Shown here: positions 6,834 through 14,784 of the stretch, one piece after another
How positions within the stretch are numbered: position 1 is the first letter of the stretch
How the letters are laid out: each line of letters starts with the position of its first letter
Source: an uncultured Bacteroidales bacterium
GTDB taxonomy: Bacteria; Bacteroidota; Bacteroidia; Bacteroidales; UBA932
Length of the DNA stretch: 39,296 nt
Direction of reading: 5' to 3'
Assembly (NCBI GenBank): GCA_900319975.1
Contig: ONQP01000022.1
Location: 1-39,296 of the forward strand
The notes under the pieces: generated by a model
What the model saw: only the letters and a program-made list of their open reading frames with translations
Database searches by the model: none
Told to the model about the DNA's origin: nothing
Position numbers and translations under genes: made by a program

Positions 6834-9800
6834 CTAGAATTGAATGTTAACACCGAAGAGGAAAGTTCTTGCAGAGGGGTAGAAGCCCACGTCGATGCCG
6901 GACACCCAGTCGTCTTCGGTGCCCTTGCCCATTTCCGGATCCATGCCGGAGTAGCCGGTGATGGTCAGGAGGTTCTGGGCGGAGAAGTACAGGCGGCACT
7001 TGCTGATGTTCTTGATGTTCAGCAGGCGGCGGAAGTCGTAACCGATGGTGACGTTGGAGACCTTGAAGTAGTCGCCGTTCTCGATGTAGATGTCGGAGAT
7101 GTACTGCCAGTTGCGGTTGGAACCGAAGGTCAGGATCGGGAGGCGGTTGGAGGTGCCTTCGCCCTGCCAGGTCTGGAAGACGTCGGTGGTGAAGTTGTCG
7201 CGCTGGCTGTCGGCGAAGGAGCGGTAGCTCTTGGCGATCTGCTGGCCGAAGGCGCCGTAGCCGGACAGGCTGAAGTCGAAGCCCTTGTAGGCCATCCAGA
7301 TGTTCAGGCCGGTGGTGAAGTGCGGGTTCGGGTCACCGATCATGGTGCGGTCGTCGGCGGAGATGACTCCGTCGCCGTCCACGTCGACGATGATCAGGTC
7401 GCCGGGCTTGGTGCCCTCATACTTGGCGGCGGTGGCGTCCACCTGGGCCTGGTTCTGGAAGACACCGGCGGTCTTGTAGCCGTAGAAGTAGCCGATCGGA
7501 TAGCCGACCTGGGCGCGGTACATCTCGACGGTACCCTCGGAGAGGATGTCCCCTTCGCCGTGGATGATGCCCTCGGCGTTGGCGATACGGGTGACGATGT
7601 TGCGGTTGTAGGCACCGTTCACGTTGATGCCATAGGTGAAGTCACCGGTGTTCTTGCTCCAGTCGATGGCGAGCTCGATACCCGAGTTGCGGATGTCGCC
7701 ACCGTTGATGTAAGGAGGATTCAGACCGTACACGGAAGCGATCGGGGCGCGGACGAGCCAGTCGCGGGTGTCCTTGATGTAGCCGTCGAGCGTGACGCCG
7801 AGACGGGAATTGAAGAAGCGGGCGTCGATACCGAGGTCGAGCTGCTGGGAGGTCTCCCAGCTGACTGCCGGGTTGGCGAGCACGTCACCGACGGCGCCGG
7901 TGGAGAAGGAATCCTCGGAGTCGAAAGCGTAGGAAGCGTTCGTGTCCAGCACGATGGTGGAGAGGTACTGGAAGTTGTCGATGCTGGCGTTACCGTTGCG
8001 GCCCCAGCTGGCGCGGACCTTCAGGAAGCTGAGCCAGTCCTTGGCCTCGGCCATCCACGGCTCGGAGGAGATTACCCAACCGGCGGAAGCGGAAGGGAAG
8101 ATACCCCAGCGGTGACCACGGGCGAAGTTGGAAGAACCATCACCACGGAGAATCGCGGTGAACATGTACTTGTTGTCATAGTTGTAGTTCACACGGCCGA
8201 AGAACGAGGCGAGAGCGCCCTGGCTCCGGGGAGCGCCGGAAACGGAGATCTGGCTCAGTTCCGTCGGCTTCGTGTTGGAGAGGTAGGCACGTTCCCAGTC
8301 GTTGGGGAAGATGGAGTTGGTGCCCTTGCCGCTGATGCCCACGCCCATGCCCCATTTCTCGAAGGCCGCACCGGCGACGAAGTCGAAGTTGTGCTTGTCC
8401 TTGATGGAGAAGTTGTAGGACACGGTGTTCTCCCAGGTGATGCGCTGGTTGTAGTTCATGTTCTGGCTTACGGAGTCGAAGTCGTTGAACGCCTTCGCGT
8501 TGATGTTGTAAACCATGTTGTAGGAGCGGGAGGAGTTGGTGTGCGTCACATAACCGAACTGGGTCTTGAACTTGAGGTTCTTGATCGGCTGCAGTTCGGC
8601 GTAGAAGCTGGCCTGCATGGTGAAAGTGGAGCTCTGCGAAAGACCGCGGGACGTGTAGTAGTCATAGGCCAGCGGGTTGGCGGAGCTGGTGCTGGTGTCG
8701 AAGTTCCAGCCTTCGGCGGCACGGGCTTCCTGATCGTAGAAACCGGCGATGTTGCCGTTCTCGTCATACTTGTAGGCCGGGAGGAGCGGGGTCGTGCGCA
8801 CGATGTTGTGGACGGAGTTCCAGTAGATGTCCACGTCGTCCGCGATACCGCTGTTGGAGCTGTGGTTGAAGTTCAGCGTCTCGCCGATGCGCAGGATGTT
8901 GAGGTCGTTCTTCTTGATCACCACGTTGTCGGTGTTGACGCGGAAGGTATAGCGGTTGAAGTCGGCGTTGACCGGTCTGATCTTGTTGTAGCCGAGCAGA
9001 CCCTCCTGTCCGGTGTAGGACAGACCGATGGAATACCGGTGGTCGGCGGTGCCGCCGGAGAGGTTGATGGCATGGTTGGTCGTCATCGCACCCTTGTTGT
9101 AGGCCTCTTCCATCCAGTTGGTACCCTTCCAGGAACCGTCCTTGATGGCCTGATAGAGCTTGGCGGGGAGGACGGCTGCCCAGTCGGTGGGGGCGATGCC
9201 TTCATTCTTGTGCATCAGGTCCTGGGCGGCGATGTACTCCTGCGCGTTGCAGAGGTTCGGCATCTTGGCGATGTACTGCTGGCCGTAGTAGGCGTCGTAG
9301 GACAGGACGGCGCGGCCTTCCTTGCCCTGGCGGGTGGTCACGAGCACGACGCCGTTGGCGGCACGTGCACCGTAGATGGCAGCCGAGGCGGCGTCCTTGA
9401 GCACGTCGATGGATTCGATGTCGGCCGGGTTGAGGGCGTCGAGGCTACCGCCGATCACGCCGTCGATGACGTAGAGCGGGTCGGAGTCGCCGATGGTGCC
9501 GATACCACGGATGTTGACCTTGAAACCTTCGCCCGGCTGGCCGGAGCTCTGGGTGATGGTCACGCCCGGGCTCTGGCTCTGGAGAGCGCCCAGGACGGAA
9601 GTCGTACTGAGTTTGGTCAGGTCGTTGCCTTTCACCTGGATCGTGGATCCGGTGATGAGCTTCTTCTGCTGGACACCGTAACCGATGACGACAGCTTCGG
9701 AAAGCTGGTCCATGTCGGGGTAGAGGACGATGTTCAGGTCTTTCTGACCGTTCACGGCGATTTCAGCCGAAATGTAGCTGAGGCATTCCACGCTCAGCGT

Positions 9801-10007
9801 ACCGTTGGCGGGAGCCTGCACCGTGTAGTGGCCCTCGGCGTCGGAGGTCGTCCATTCGCCGGTACCCTTGACAACGACAGAAGCGAACGGGACAGCGTCT
9901 CCGTTGGATCCGTCGGTGATCGTTCCCTTGACCGTCAGGTTCTGCGCGTTGATGTTCAGCGCGGCGAAACCGGACAGCAGAAACAAGAATAAATGTTTGG
10001 CTTTCAT
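6834..10007 (-). CDS. SusC/RagA-family TonB-dependent outer-membrane transporter
   Basis: This 1057-residue protein is a SusC-type TonB-dependent porin that imports oligosaccharides across the outer membrane with its SusD partner. In order it has a signal peptide (1-21, ending NINAQ), a carboxypeptidase-regulatory-like domain (about 24-110, VKGTITDGSNGDAVPFASV), the TonB-box region (LSEAVVIGYGVQQKK), the plug (about 115-230, with NIRGIGTIGDSDPLYVIDGV and YGARAANGVVLVTTRQG) and a 22-strand barrel ending in the aromatic FGVNIQF. The length is normal. Transcription starts from a TATTTTTG box at 10054-10061 preceded by the locus operator, and susD follows after 6 nt. There is no anti-sigma or ECF gene beside it, so control is probably by the XylR-like regulator. 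Confidence 0.97.
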   Translation of the reverse strand: MKAKHLFLFLLSGFAALNINAQNLTVKGTITDGSNGDAVPFASVVVKGTGEWTTSDAEGHYTVQAPANGTLSVECLSYISAEIAVNGQKDLNIVLYPDMDQLSEAVVIGYGVQQKKLITGSTIQVKGNDLTKLSTTSVLGALQSQSPGVTITQSSGQPGEGFKVNIRGIGTIGDSDPLYVIDGVIGGSLDALNPADIESIDVLKDAASAAIYGARAANGVVLVTTRQGKEGRAVLSYDAYYGQQYIAKMPNLCNAQEYIAAQDLMHKNEGIAPTDWAAVLPAKLYQAIKDGSWKGTNWMEEAYNKGAMTTNHAINLSGGTADHRYSIGLSYTGQEGLLGYNKIRPVNADFNRYTFRVNTDNVVIKKNDLNILRIGETLNFNHSSNSGIADDVDIYWNSVHNIVRTTPLLPAYKYDENGNIAGFYDQEARAAEGWNFDTSTSSANPLAYDYYTSRGLSQSSTFTMQASFYAELQPIKNLKFKTQFGYVTHTNSSRSYNMVYNINAKAFNDFDSVSQNMNYNQRITWENTVSYNFSIKDKHNFDFVAGAAFEKWGMGVGISGKGTNSIFPNDWERAYLSNTKPTELSQISVSGAPRSQGALASFFGRVNYNYDNKYMFTAILRGDGSSNFARGHRWGIFPSASAGWVISSEPWMAEAKDWLSFLKVRASWGRNGNASIDNFQYLSTIVLDTNASYAFDSEDSFSTGAVGDVLANPAVSWETSQQLDLGIDARFFNSRLGVTLDGYIKDTRDWLVRAPIASVYGLNPPYINGGDIRNSGIELAIDWSKNTGDFTYGINVNGAYNRNIVTRIANAEGIIHGEGDILSEGTVEMYRAQVGYPIGYFYGYKTAGVFQNQAQVDATAAKYEGTKPGDLIIVDVDGDGVISADDRTMIGDPNPHFTTGLNIWMAYKGFDFSLSGYGAFGQQIAKSYRSFADSQRDNFTTDVFQTWQGEGTSNRLPILTFGSNRNWQYISDIYIENGDYFKVSNVTIGYDFRRLLNIKNISKCRLYFSAQNLLTITGYSGMDPEMGKGTEDDWVSGIDVGFYPSARTFLFGVNIQF

Positions 10008-10053
10008 AAGGTTATTTAAGAATAATTAAGTGAGTTGTGTGTGGTCACAGGTA

Positions 10054-10061
10054 CAAAAATA
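10054..10061 (-). promoter_or_regulatory. Promoter -7 box of susC-susD
   Basis: On the minus strand the box reads TATTTTTG, fitting TAnnTTTG. It lies 46 nt upstream of the susC ATG. The -33 region has no TTTG and is occupied by an inverted repeat, which suggests activator dependence. Confidence 0.65.
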
Positions 10062-10065
10062 TCTT

Positions 10066-10091
10066 ATTCTCACTCTTGACAGAGTAAGAAT
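10066..10091 (-). promoter_or_regulatory. Inverted repeat in the susC promoter
   Basis: On the minus strand ATTCTTACTC and GAGTGAGAAT flank the 6-nt spacer TGTCAA; the one DNA mismatch would be a G-U pair in RNA. It fills the space between the -7 box and the 27-bp operator. It could be a second operator, or a weak terminator for the alkaline phosphatase transcript arriving from upstream. Confidence 0.55.
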
Positions 10092-10118
10092 CGCGTATTC
10101 CTACACGCAATTCGCGTA
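10092..10118 (-). promoter_or_regulatory. Locus operator, site 1 (susC-susD)
   Basis: This 27-bp site contains CACGCAATTCGCG (plus-strand reading), with GCG at its left end. It matches sites 2 and 3; 17 of 27 positions are invariant in the three. It starts 30 nt upstream of the susC -7 box. Binding by the XylR-like regulator at 16817-17986 is inferred. Confidence 0.7.
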
Positions 10119-10128
10119 TGGCGGGAAG

Positions 10129-11286
10129 CTATTTCAGAAGAGCGCGGATGATCTGGCCGATTTCGGCGTTTTCGTGGATGCCCACGAACTTTTCGGCCCC
10201 CGGGCCATAGGCGTACACCGGCACGAGGATGCCGTTGTGGCCCTTGGTGGAGAAGTTAACCTTGACGCTGCGGTCAGGCAGGCTGCCGTCCAGCAGGGTG
10301 AGGCCGCCGGTGGCGTGGTCGGCCGTGACGATGACCAGGGTGTGTCCGTCCTTCTCGGCCCACTCGAGCACCTTGCCGATGGTGCGGTCGAAGTCGAACA
10401 GTTCCTCGGCCATATAGCCGACCTTCTTTTTGTGGCACCAGTCGTCGATGCTGGAGCCTTCGATCATCAGGAAGAAACCTTTCTTGTTGTCGAGCAGCTC
10501 GATGGCTTTCATCGCGCAGTCCTCGAGCACCGGGCCGCGGTCGAGCGCGGGCTCCATCTCGAGCGGGGCGAAGAGGCCAAGCACGCGGCCTTCGTGCACC
10601 TTGTTCAGGTCCTCGCGGTTGTCCACGAAGGTGTAGCCCTTGGCCACCATCTCCTGGACCAGGTCGCGGCCGTCGGTGCGGTTCTGCCAGAAGCGGATGC
10701 CGCCGCCGGTCAGGAAGTCCACGTTGCTGCCGACGTACTGGGCGGCGTTGACCTCTTCGTCGTCGCGGTCGAGGGAATGGCCCACGAAGTCGAGCGGCGT
10801 CGCGTCATTGATGCGGCAGGTCACGGCCACGCCGGTCTTCATGCCCTTTTCCTGGGCACGGTGCAGGGCGGACTGGACCGGATTGCCATCCGGATCGACA
10901 CCCATATAGTAGTACTTCGTCTTGACGCCCGTCGCGAGGGCGGAACCACCTGCGCAGGAGTCCGTGATCAGGCGGTCCGTCGCATAGGTGCGGGAGAAGC
11001 CCGTGTAGATGAAGTTGTCCAGGTTGAGGTGACCGCCGTTGAGCACCCAGCCGCAGCTGACCTGCTCCAGGCCCATGCCGTCGCCGATCATCACGATGAT
11101 GTTCTTGATCCGCCGGGAGCGGGTCTGCTTCACGGACACCGTCTCATAGGGCTCCGCGACCGTGTACTGGTCGTCCTCGCTGAACTGGTTGTTGGCGTAT
11201 TTGGACATGGCGCGGGAGATGTCTTCCTGCGCGAAGGCACTGGCGGCGAAGCCGAATGCCAGGAAAAGCAAAACGAATTTTTTCAT
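10129..11286 (-). CDS. Secreted alkaline phosphatase (PhoA family)
   Basis: This 385-residue enzyme hydrolyses phosphomonoesters using two zinc and one magnesium ion. It has a signal peptide (1-19, cleavage after AFA, before Q20). The first metal motif is IVMIGDGMG (D69), the nucleophilic serine is S110 in LITDSCAGGSALATG, and the later metal sites are EGSSIDDWCHKK and VTADHATGG. The length is slightly below that of E. coli PhoA. The gene begins 2 nt after the stop of the GH2 gene and ends the ROK-GH2-phosphatase operon, 11 nt short of the susC operator. Its place among amino-sugar hydrolases, rather than in a phosphate-starvation setting, suggests removal of phosphate from the sugar substrate; that role is inferred. 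Confidence 0.92.
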   Translation of the reverse strand: MKKFVLLFLAFGFAASAFAQEDISRAMSKYANNQFSEDDQYTVAEPYETVSVKQTRSRRIKNIIVMIGDGMGLEQVSCGWVLNGGHLNLDNFIYTGFSRTYATDRLITDSCAGGSALATGVKTKYYYMGVDPDGNPVQSALHRAQEKGMKTGVAVTCRINDATPLDFVGHSLDRDDEEVNAAQYVGSNVDFLTGGGIRFWQNRTDGRDLVQEMVAKGYTFVDNREDLNKVHEGRVLGLFAPLEMEPALDRGPVLEDCAMKAIELLDNKKGFFLMIEGSSIDDWCHKKKVGYMAEELFDFDRTIGKVLEWAEKDGHTLVIVTADHATGGLTLLDGSLPDRSVKVNFSTKGHNGILVPVYAYGPGAEKFVGIHENAEIGQIIRALLK

Positions 11287-11288
11287 GA

Positions 11289-13799
11289 CTAACGGTTATT
11301 GATTTCAATGTGGACGCCTGCGCCTGCCACCTTGCAGGTGACGGTCTTGGTCTGGCCCGGCAGGAGCGGGAAGAAGTTGTCGCTCCAATAGGCGGGCGTG
11401 ACCAGCTGTCCGTCCGCGTCGAGCGCCTTCAGGATGTTCATATAGGAGATGACGGAGGACTTGTTGACGAGCGTCACGGCATAGCCGCCGTCGTTCGGCT
11501 CCACGCTCATCTCCACTTCCGCGGGCTCCTGGGCGAAGACGAAGCGCAGGTCGGCGTGGCGGCTGATCGGGGTGAGGTACCAGTTCGTCCGGTTCCAGAC
11601 ATAGTCGTTGTCCCGGGCGGGCAGGCAGTAGAAGTTGTCCGCGACCGGCGTGCCGTCGGGCGTAGTGAGCGTCAGCGCCACGAAGTGCGGACGGCCGTCG
11701 AAGCGGCGCAGGTCGAAGACCGGCAGGCTCTGGCGGTAGTCGAGGCTGATCTCGCGGCTGCCGCCGCCGATCTGGCGGGAATGCTCGTCATAGACGGTGA
11801 AGCTTGCCTTGAGCGCGCAGGTCTCCGGGCGCTCGCTGACGGCGTAAACCTTGCGGTCGGCGTAGTCGAAGATGAGCTGCAGGGGCTCGCAGGCCTTCTT
11901 GGTGCCATAATAGCCGGCGGTCGGGGCGCCGTACCAGTCGTAGAGCTGCCAGTAGAGGGACGGCCAGGCGGAGTTCAGCATCCACTGGACGATGCCCGTG
12001 CTCTTCGGCATGCGGGCGCGGAAGGCCTCGAACATCGCGCGGGTGCCGTCGTAGTCCACGGCGTGGGCCTTGCGGACGAAATCCTCGAAGCCGCTGGCGG
12101 CGCCGTACTGGTTCTCGACAATCGTGTTGAGCATCTTGGTCGAGTTCATCGCGGAACCCGAGGTGGTGCAGTGGTAGTCCCAGCTGTCGGAGAGCGGCCA
12201 CAGGGCGTCCGCCGGAATCATCCGGCGCAGCGATTCCGCCTGCGGAAGATTGGCGCCGATGCCGGTCTCGGTGTTGAAGCCGAAGGCGCCGCCGGCCTGC
12301 GTGTCGCGGTACCAGTAGTCCGGGCCGACATACTCATAGGGGCCCTCCATCTTGGTGCCGGACCAGCCGGCCGCGCTCTCCATGTTCTTGGCGGAGCAGA
12401 CATAGGGACGGTATTCTTCCGCCGCGTAAATTTCGAGGTAACGGGCCTCGAGACGAGGGTTGGGGATGCGGTCGCTGCCGGTCAGCCAGCCGATGAGGGC
12501 GGGATGGTTGTGCAGGCGGATCACCTGGTCGTGGAAATAGGCGACGGCCAGATCCTCCGTCTCCGGGCTGTTGATGCAGCCGTAGCTGTCGGTCTCCGGC
12601 AGGCCGCAGTAGTTCTCCCACTCCCACTGGCAGCTCCAGCCCACGAGGGCGAGCACGCCGAGGCGGTCGCACAGGTCATAGACCGTGTCGTTCTTGCCCC
12701 AGATGTTTTCGAAGCGGATACAGTTCAAGTTCATATCCTTGACGTACTCCACCTGCCGGCGGATGCTTTCCGGAGTATCCCGCAGGAAGAGGTCGTCGGT
12801 CCAGCCGGCGCCCTTGAGCAGGATGTCCTTGCCGTTGAGCGTGAACTGGCGGTAATTTTCAGCGGTGAGGCGGCTCTCGATCTTGCGGACGCCGAAGGCG
12901 GTCTCGCGCACGTCGGAGAGGGCGCCGTCCACCGTCACGGAAGCGCGCAGGTTATACATTTCCGGGGTGCCGAGGTCATAGCTCCACCAGATGCGCGGCT
13001 GCTCCAGGTGCAGCAGGGAAGCCTGCTCCGGGGTCAGCACGACCGTCTGCTCCGCCAGGGCGGGCAGCTCGAAGGGCACGGAGGCTTCGCCTTCATCCTC
13101 GAGCGCCAGCGCGAGGGTGCCCGAGACGGCCTTGTCCGCGTGGTTGCGCAGGCGGACGCGGACCTCCAGGTCGGCTTTGTCCAGCGCGGGAAGCGCCGGC
13201 TCCGGGATTACGAAAAGGTCCTCGACGGACACGGCGCCGGTCGCATGCAGCGTGACCGGACGGACGATGCCCATGCTTTCGTCCAGCGGACGCGGGTTCC
13301 AGTCCACGAAACCGTGGTTCAGGTCGCCGGACTGGGCGCGGCGCAGCTTGACCTGCAGGCTGTTGCGGCCCTTCAGCAGGGCGGTGACGTCATAGGCGCG
13401 GCGGATGAACACGCCGAGGGTGGTGTCGGACGAAGCGATCTGCTTGCCGTTCAGGAAGATGTCGGCGTAGTAGTTCAGGCCGTCGAAGACGAGCTCGAAA
13501 TGCTGGCCGGCGGCGGGAGCCGCGGTGAATTCGGTGCTGTAGGTCCAGGCTGCGTCGAACGGCGTCCTGTCCGCGGCCGCGTAGTTGCGGCCTTCCAGCA
13601 GGTCGTCGCCGAAGTAGCCGGCTTCCGCCAGCACGCCGCAGACCGTCGAGGGGACGGCTGCGTCGTAGCGCTCGGAAGCGCCTTCGCGCGTAAGCTGCCA
13701 GCCTCTGCCCAGGACCTTCTGGTCCCCGGAGGCCATCCGGCCCTGCTGCCCGCAGGCGCAGAGCGTCATCGTCATAAGGAAGAAGAGGATCTTTTTCAT
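11289..13799 (-). CDS. GH2 glycosidase, exo-beta-D-glucosaminidase-like lipoprotein
   Basis: This 836-residue glycoside hydrolase family 2 protein has a lipoprotein signal (LCAC, lipidated C16), a sugar-binding jelly-roll (about 30-190, with HFELVFDGLNYYADIFLNGK), an Ig-like domain (190-305), the catalytic barrel (305-600) and C-terminal beta domains. Ordinary GH2 enzymes carry an NE acid/base pair; here the segment reads WLTGSDRIPNPRLEARYL, with aspartate D443, as in exo-beta-glucosaminidases of the CsxA type. The nucleophile would be E511 in GFNTETGIG, and WMLNSAWPSLYWQLYDWYG also fits that subgroup. I therefore prefer release of terminal glucosamine over beta-mannosidase, the name automatic annotation would likely give. 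The gene follows the ROK kinase by 11 nt and precedes the phosphatase by 2 nt. Confidence 0.85.
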   Translation of the reverse strand: MKKILFFLMTMTLCACGQQGRMASGDQKVLGRGWQLTREGASERYDAAVPSTVCGVLAEAGYFGDDLLEGRNYAAADRTPFDAAWTYSTEFTAAPAAGQHFELVFDGLNYYADIFLNGKQIASSDTTLGVFIRRAYDVTALLKGRNSLQVKLRRAQSGDLNHGFVDWNPRPLDESMGIVRPVTLHATGAVSVEDLFVIPEPALPALDKADLEVRVRLRNHADKAVSGTLALALEDEGEASVPFELPALAEQTVVLTPEQASLLHLEQPRIWWSYDLGTPEMYNLRASVTVDGALSDVRETAFGVRKIESRLTAENYRQFTLNGKDILLKGAGWTDDLFLRDTPESIRRQVEYVKDMNLNCIRFENIWGKNDTVYDLCDRLGVLALVGWSCQWEWENYCGLPETDSYGCINSPETEDLAVAYFHDQVIRLHNHPALIGWLTGSDRIPNPRLEARYLEIYAAEEYRPYVCSAKNMESAAGWSGTKMEGPYEYVGPDYWYRDTQAGGAFGFNTETGIGANLPQAESLRRMIPADALWPLSDSWDYHCTTSGSAMNSTKMLNTIVENQYGAASGFEDFVRKAHAVDYDGTRAMFEAFRARMPKSTGIVQWMLNSAWPSLYWQLYDWYGAPTAGYYGTKKACEPLQLIFDYADRKVYAVSERPETCALKASFTVYDEHSRQIGGGSREISLDYRQSLPVFDLRRFDGRPHFVALTLTTPDGTPVADNFYCLPARDNDYVWNRTNWYLTPISRHADLRFVFAQEPAEVEMSVEPNDGGYAVTLVNKSSVISYMNILKALDADGQLVTPAYWSDNFFPLLPGQTKTVTCKVAGAGVHIEINNR

Positions 13800-13810
13800 G
13801 TCTTGCGTGG

Positions 13811-14638
13811 CTAGATGAGGGAGGCGCCGATCACCGGGATGTCATCGCCGGTGCAGACGTCTACGGTGAGCCGCTCGAGGCTCTTGTGATAAGGGAAATC
13901 CCGCTTCAGGCGCGCCTCCATGGAGTGCCGGAAGAGCGGGTAGGTATAAGCGATGCCGCCGCCGAACGCGATGTGGCTCGGATCGTAGGCGAACATGACG
14001 GTGCAGAGGAGGTCGCCCAGGTGCTTGCCCAGGTCGTTGAAGAGGACGGTGGCGCGGGGGTCGCCGTTGTGTGCGGCTTCGGAGGCGCTGAGGCTGTCCC
14101 AGCCGCTTCCGGCGAAGAACTGCTTGCTGCAGAAGCTCTCGAGCGTGGCGCTCCGGTAGGGGAGCGCGCCCAGCTCGCCGGCGCCGCAGTTGGCCCCGCA
14201 GAAGAGGCGGCCGCGGTCCACGATGCCCATGCCCACGCCCGTGCCGAGCGTGATCACGACGAGCACTTCCGGCTTGGCGTCGGCGGGATAGCCCTCATAC
14301 ACGCCCATCGCATAGCAGTTCGCGTCGTTGTTGAGCGATACGGGCAGGTGGAAACGTGCTTCCAGCAGGTCTTTGAGAGGGACTTCCGTCCAGGAGGGGA
14401 TGTTGGCGGTGTCGTACACGATGCCCCGGTTGATGTCGACCACGGAGGGCACGCCGATGCCGATTTTCTCCGTGTCCGGGGTCAGGATGCCGGAGATCTG
14501 CTCCGACAGGATGTCAATGGTTTGTTCGAGGGTGGCTTCGCGGGGGAACCAGGGGGTGGAGACCCGCTTGACAATCTTGCCGTCCTGGACCAGGCCCAGG
14601 ACCAGATTGGTTCCTCCAACGTCAATTCCGAGTGTCAT
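13811..14638 (-). CDS. ROK-family sugar kinase (probable GlcNAc/glucosamine or glucose kinase)
   Basis: This 275-residue cytoplasmic kinase has the ATP phosphate-binding start MTLGIDVGGTNLVLGLV, the catalytic-aspartate segment SLNNDANCYAMG, and the glycine-rich LVVITLGTGVGMGIV and IAFGGGIAY. The usual ROK zinc motif CxCGxxGC after the GEIGH segment is absent: the region reads GAGELGALPYRSATLESFCS, so the zinc site and its histidine are lost. The gene is first in the ROK-GH2-phosphatase operon, with a TAATTTTG box only 19 nt before its ATG and operator site 2 upstream. Phosphorylation of liberated GlcNAc or GlcN, feeding the NagB step encoded nearby, is the best reading; glucose cannot be excluded. 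Confidence 0.88.
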   Translation of the reverse strand: MTLGIDVGGTNLVLGLVQDGKIVKRVSTPWFPREATLEQTIDILSEQISGILTPDTEKIGIGVPSVVDINRGIVYDTANIPSWTEVPLKDLLEARFHLPVSLNNDANCYAMGVYEGYPADAKPEVLVVITLGTGVGMGIVDRGRLFCGANCGAGELGALPYRSATLESFCSKQFFAGSGWDSLSASEAAHNGDPRATVLFNDLGKHLGDLLCTVMFAYDPSHIAFGGGIAYTYPLFRHSMEARLKRDFPYHKSLERLTVDVCTGDDIPVIGASLI

Positions 14639-14657
14639 TTGTAGTGTGATTTTTTTG

Positions 14658-14687
14658 CAAAATTATGGATTAGATTGAAAGCGCAAA
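14658..14687 (-). promoter_or_regulatory. Promoter of the ROK-GH2-phosphatase operon
   Basis: On the minus strand the -7 box is TAATTTTG (14658-14665), with TTTG at 14684-14687 as a possible -33 element at 18-nt spacing. The -7 box is 19 nt before the kinase ATG, giving a very short leader. Confidence 0.65.
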
Positions 14688-14695
14688 AACAATTT

Positions 14696-14722
14696 CGCGT
14701 ATTTAGGCACGCAATTTGCGTC
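14696..14722. promoter_or_regulatory. Locus operator, site 2 (shared divergent promoter)
   Basis: The site holds CACGCAATTTGCG, whose CGCAATTTGCG is a perfect 11-bp palindrome, with CGCGTATT to its left. On the minus strand it starts 30 nt upstream of the kinase -7 box. On the plus strand it ends 5 nt before the -33 element of the GH20 operon, so it can serve both units and give autoregulation of the regulator gene. Confidence 0.75.
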
Positions 14723-14727
14723 ATTCA

Positions 14728-14759
14728 ATTGCCTCGGTCCTTAATATTATTCATATTTG
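14728..14759 (+). promoter_or_regulatory. Promoter of the GH20-regulator-phosphatase operon
   Basis: ATTG (14728-14731) and CATATTTG (14752-14759) are spaced by 20 nt, close to TTTG-N20-TAnnTTTG. The GTG start at 14785 lies 25 nt downstream. An upstream in-frame TTG lies inside the operator and before this promoter, so it is not used as a start here. Confidence 0.65.
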
Positions 14760-14784
14760 TGCCGTATTAAAAAACGCACTGATT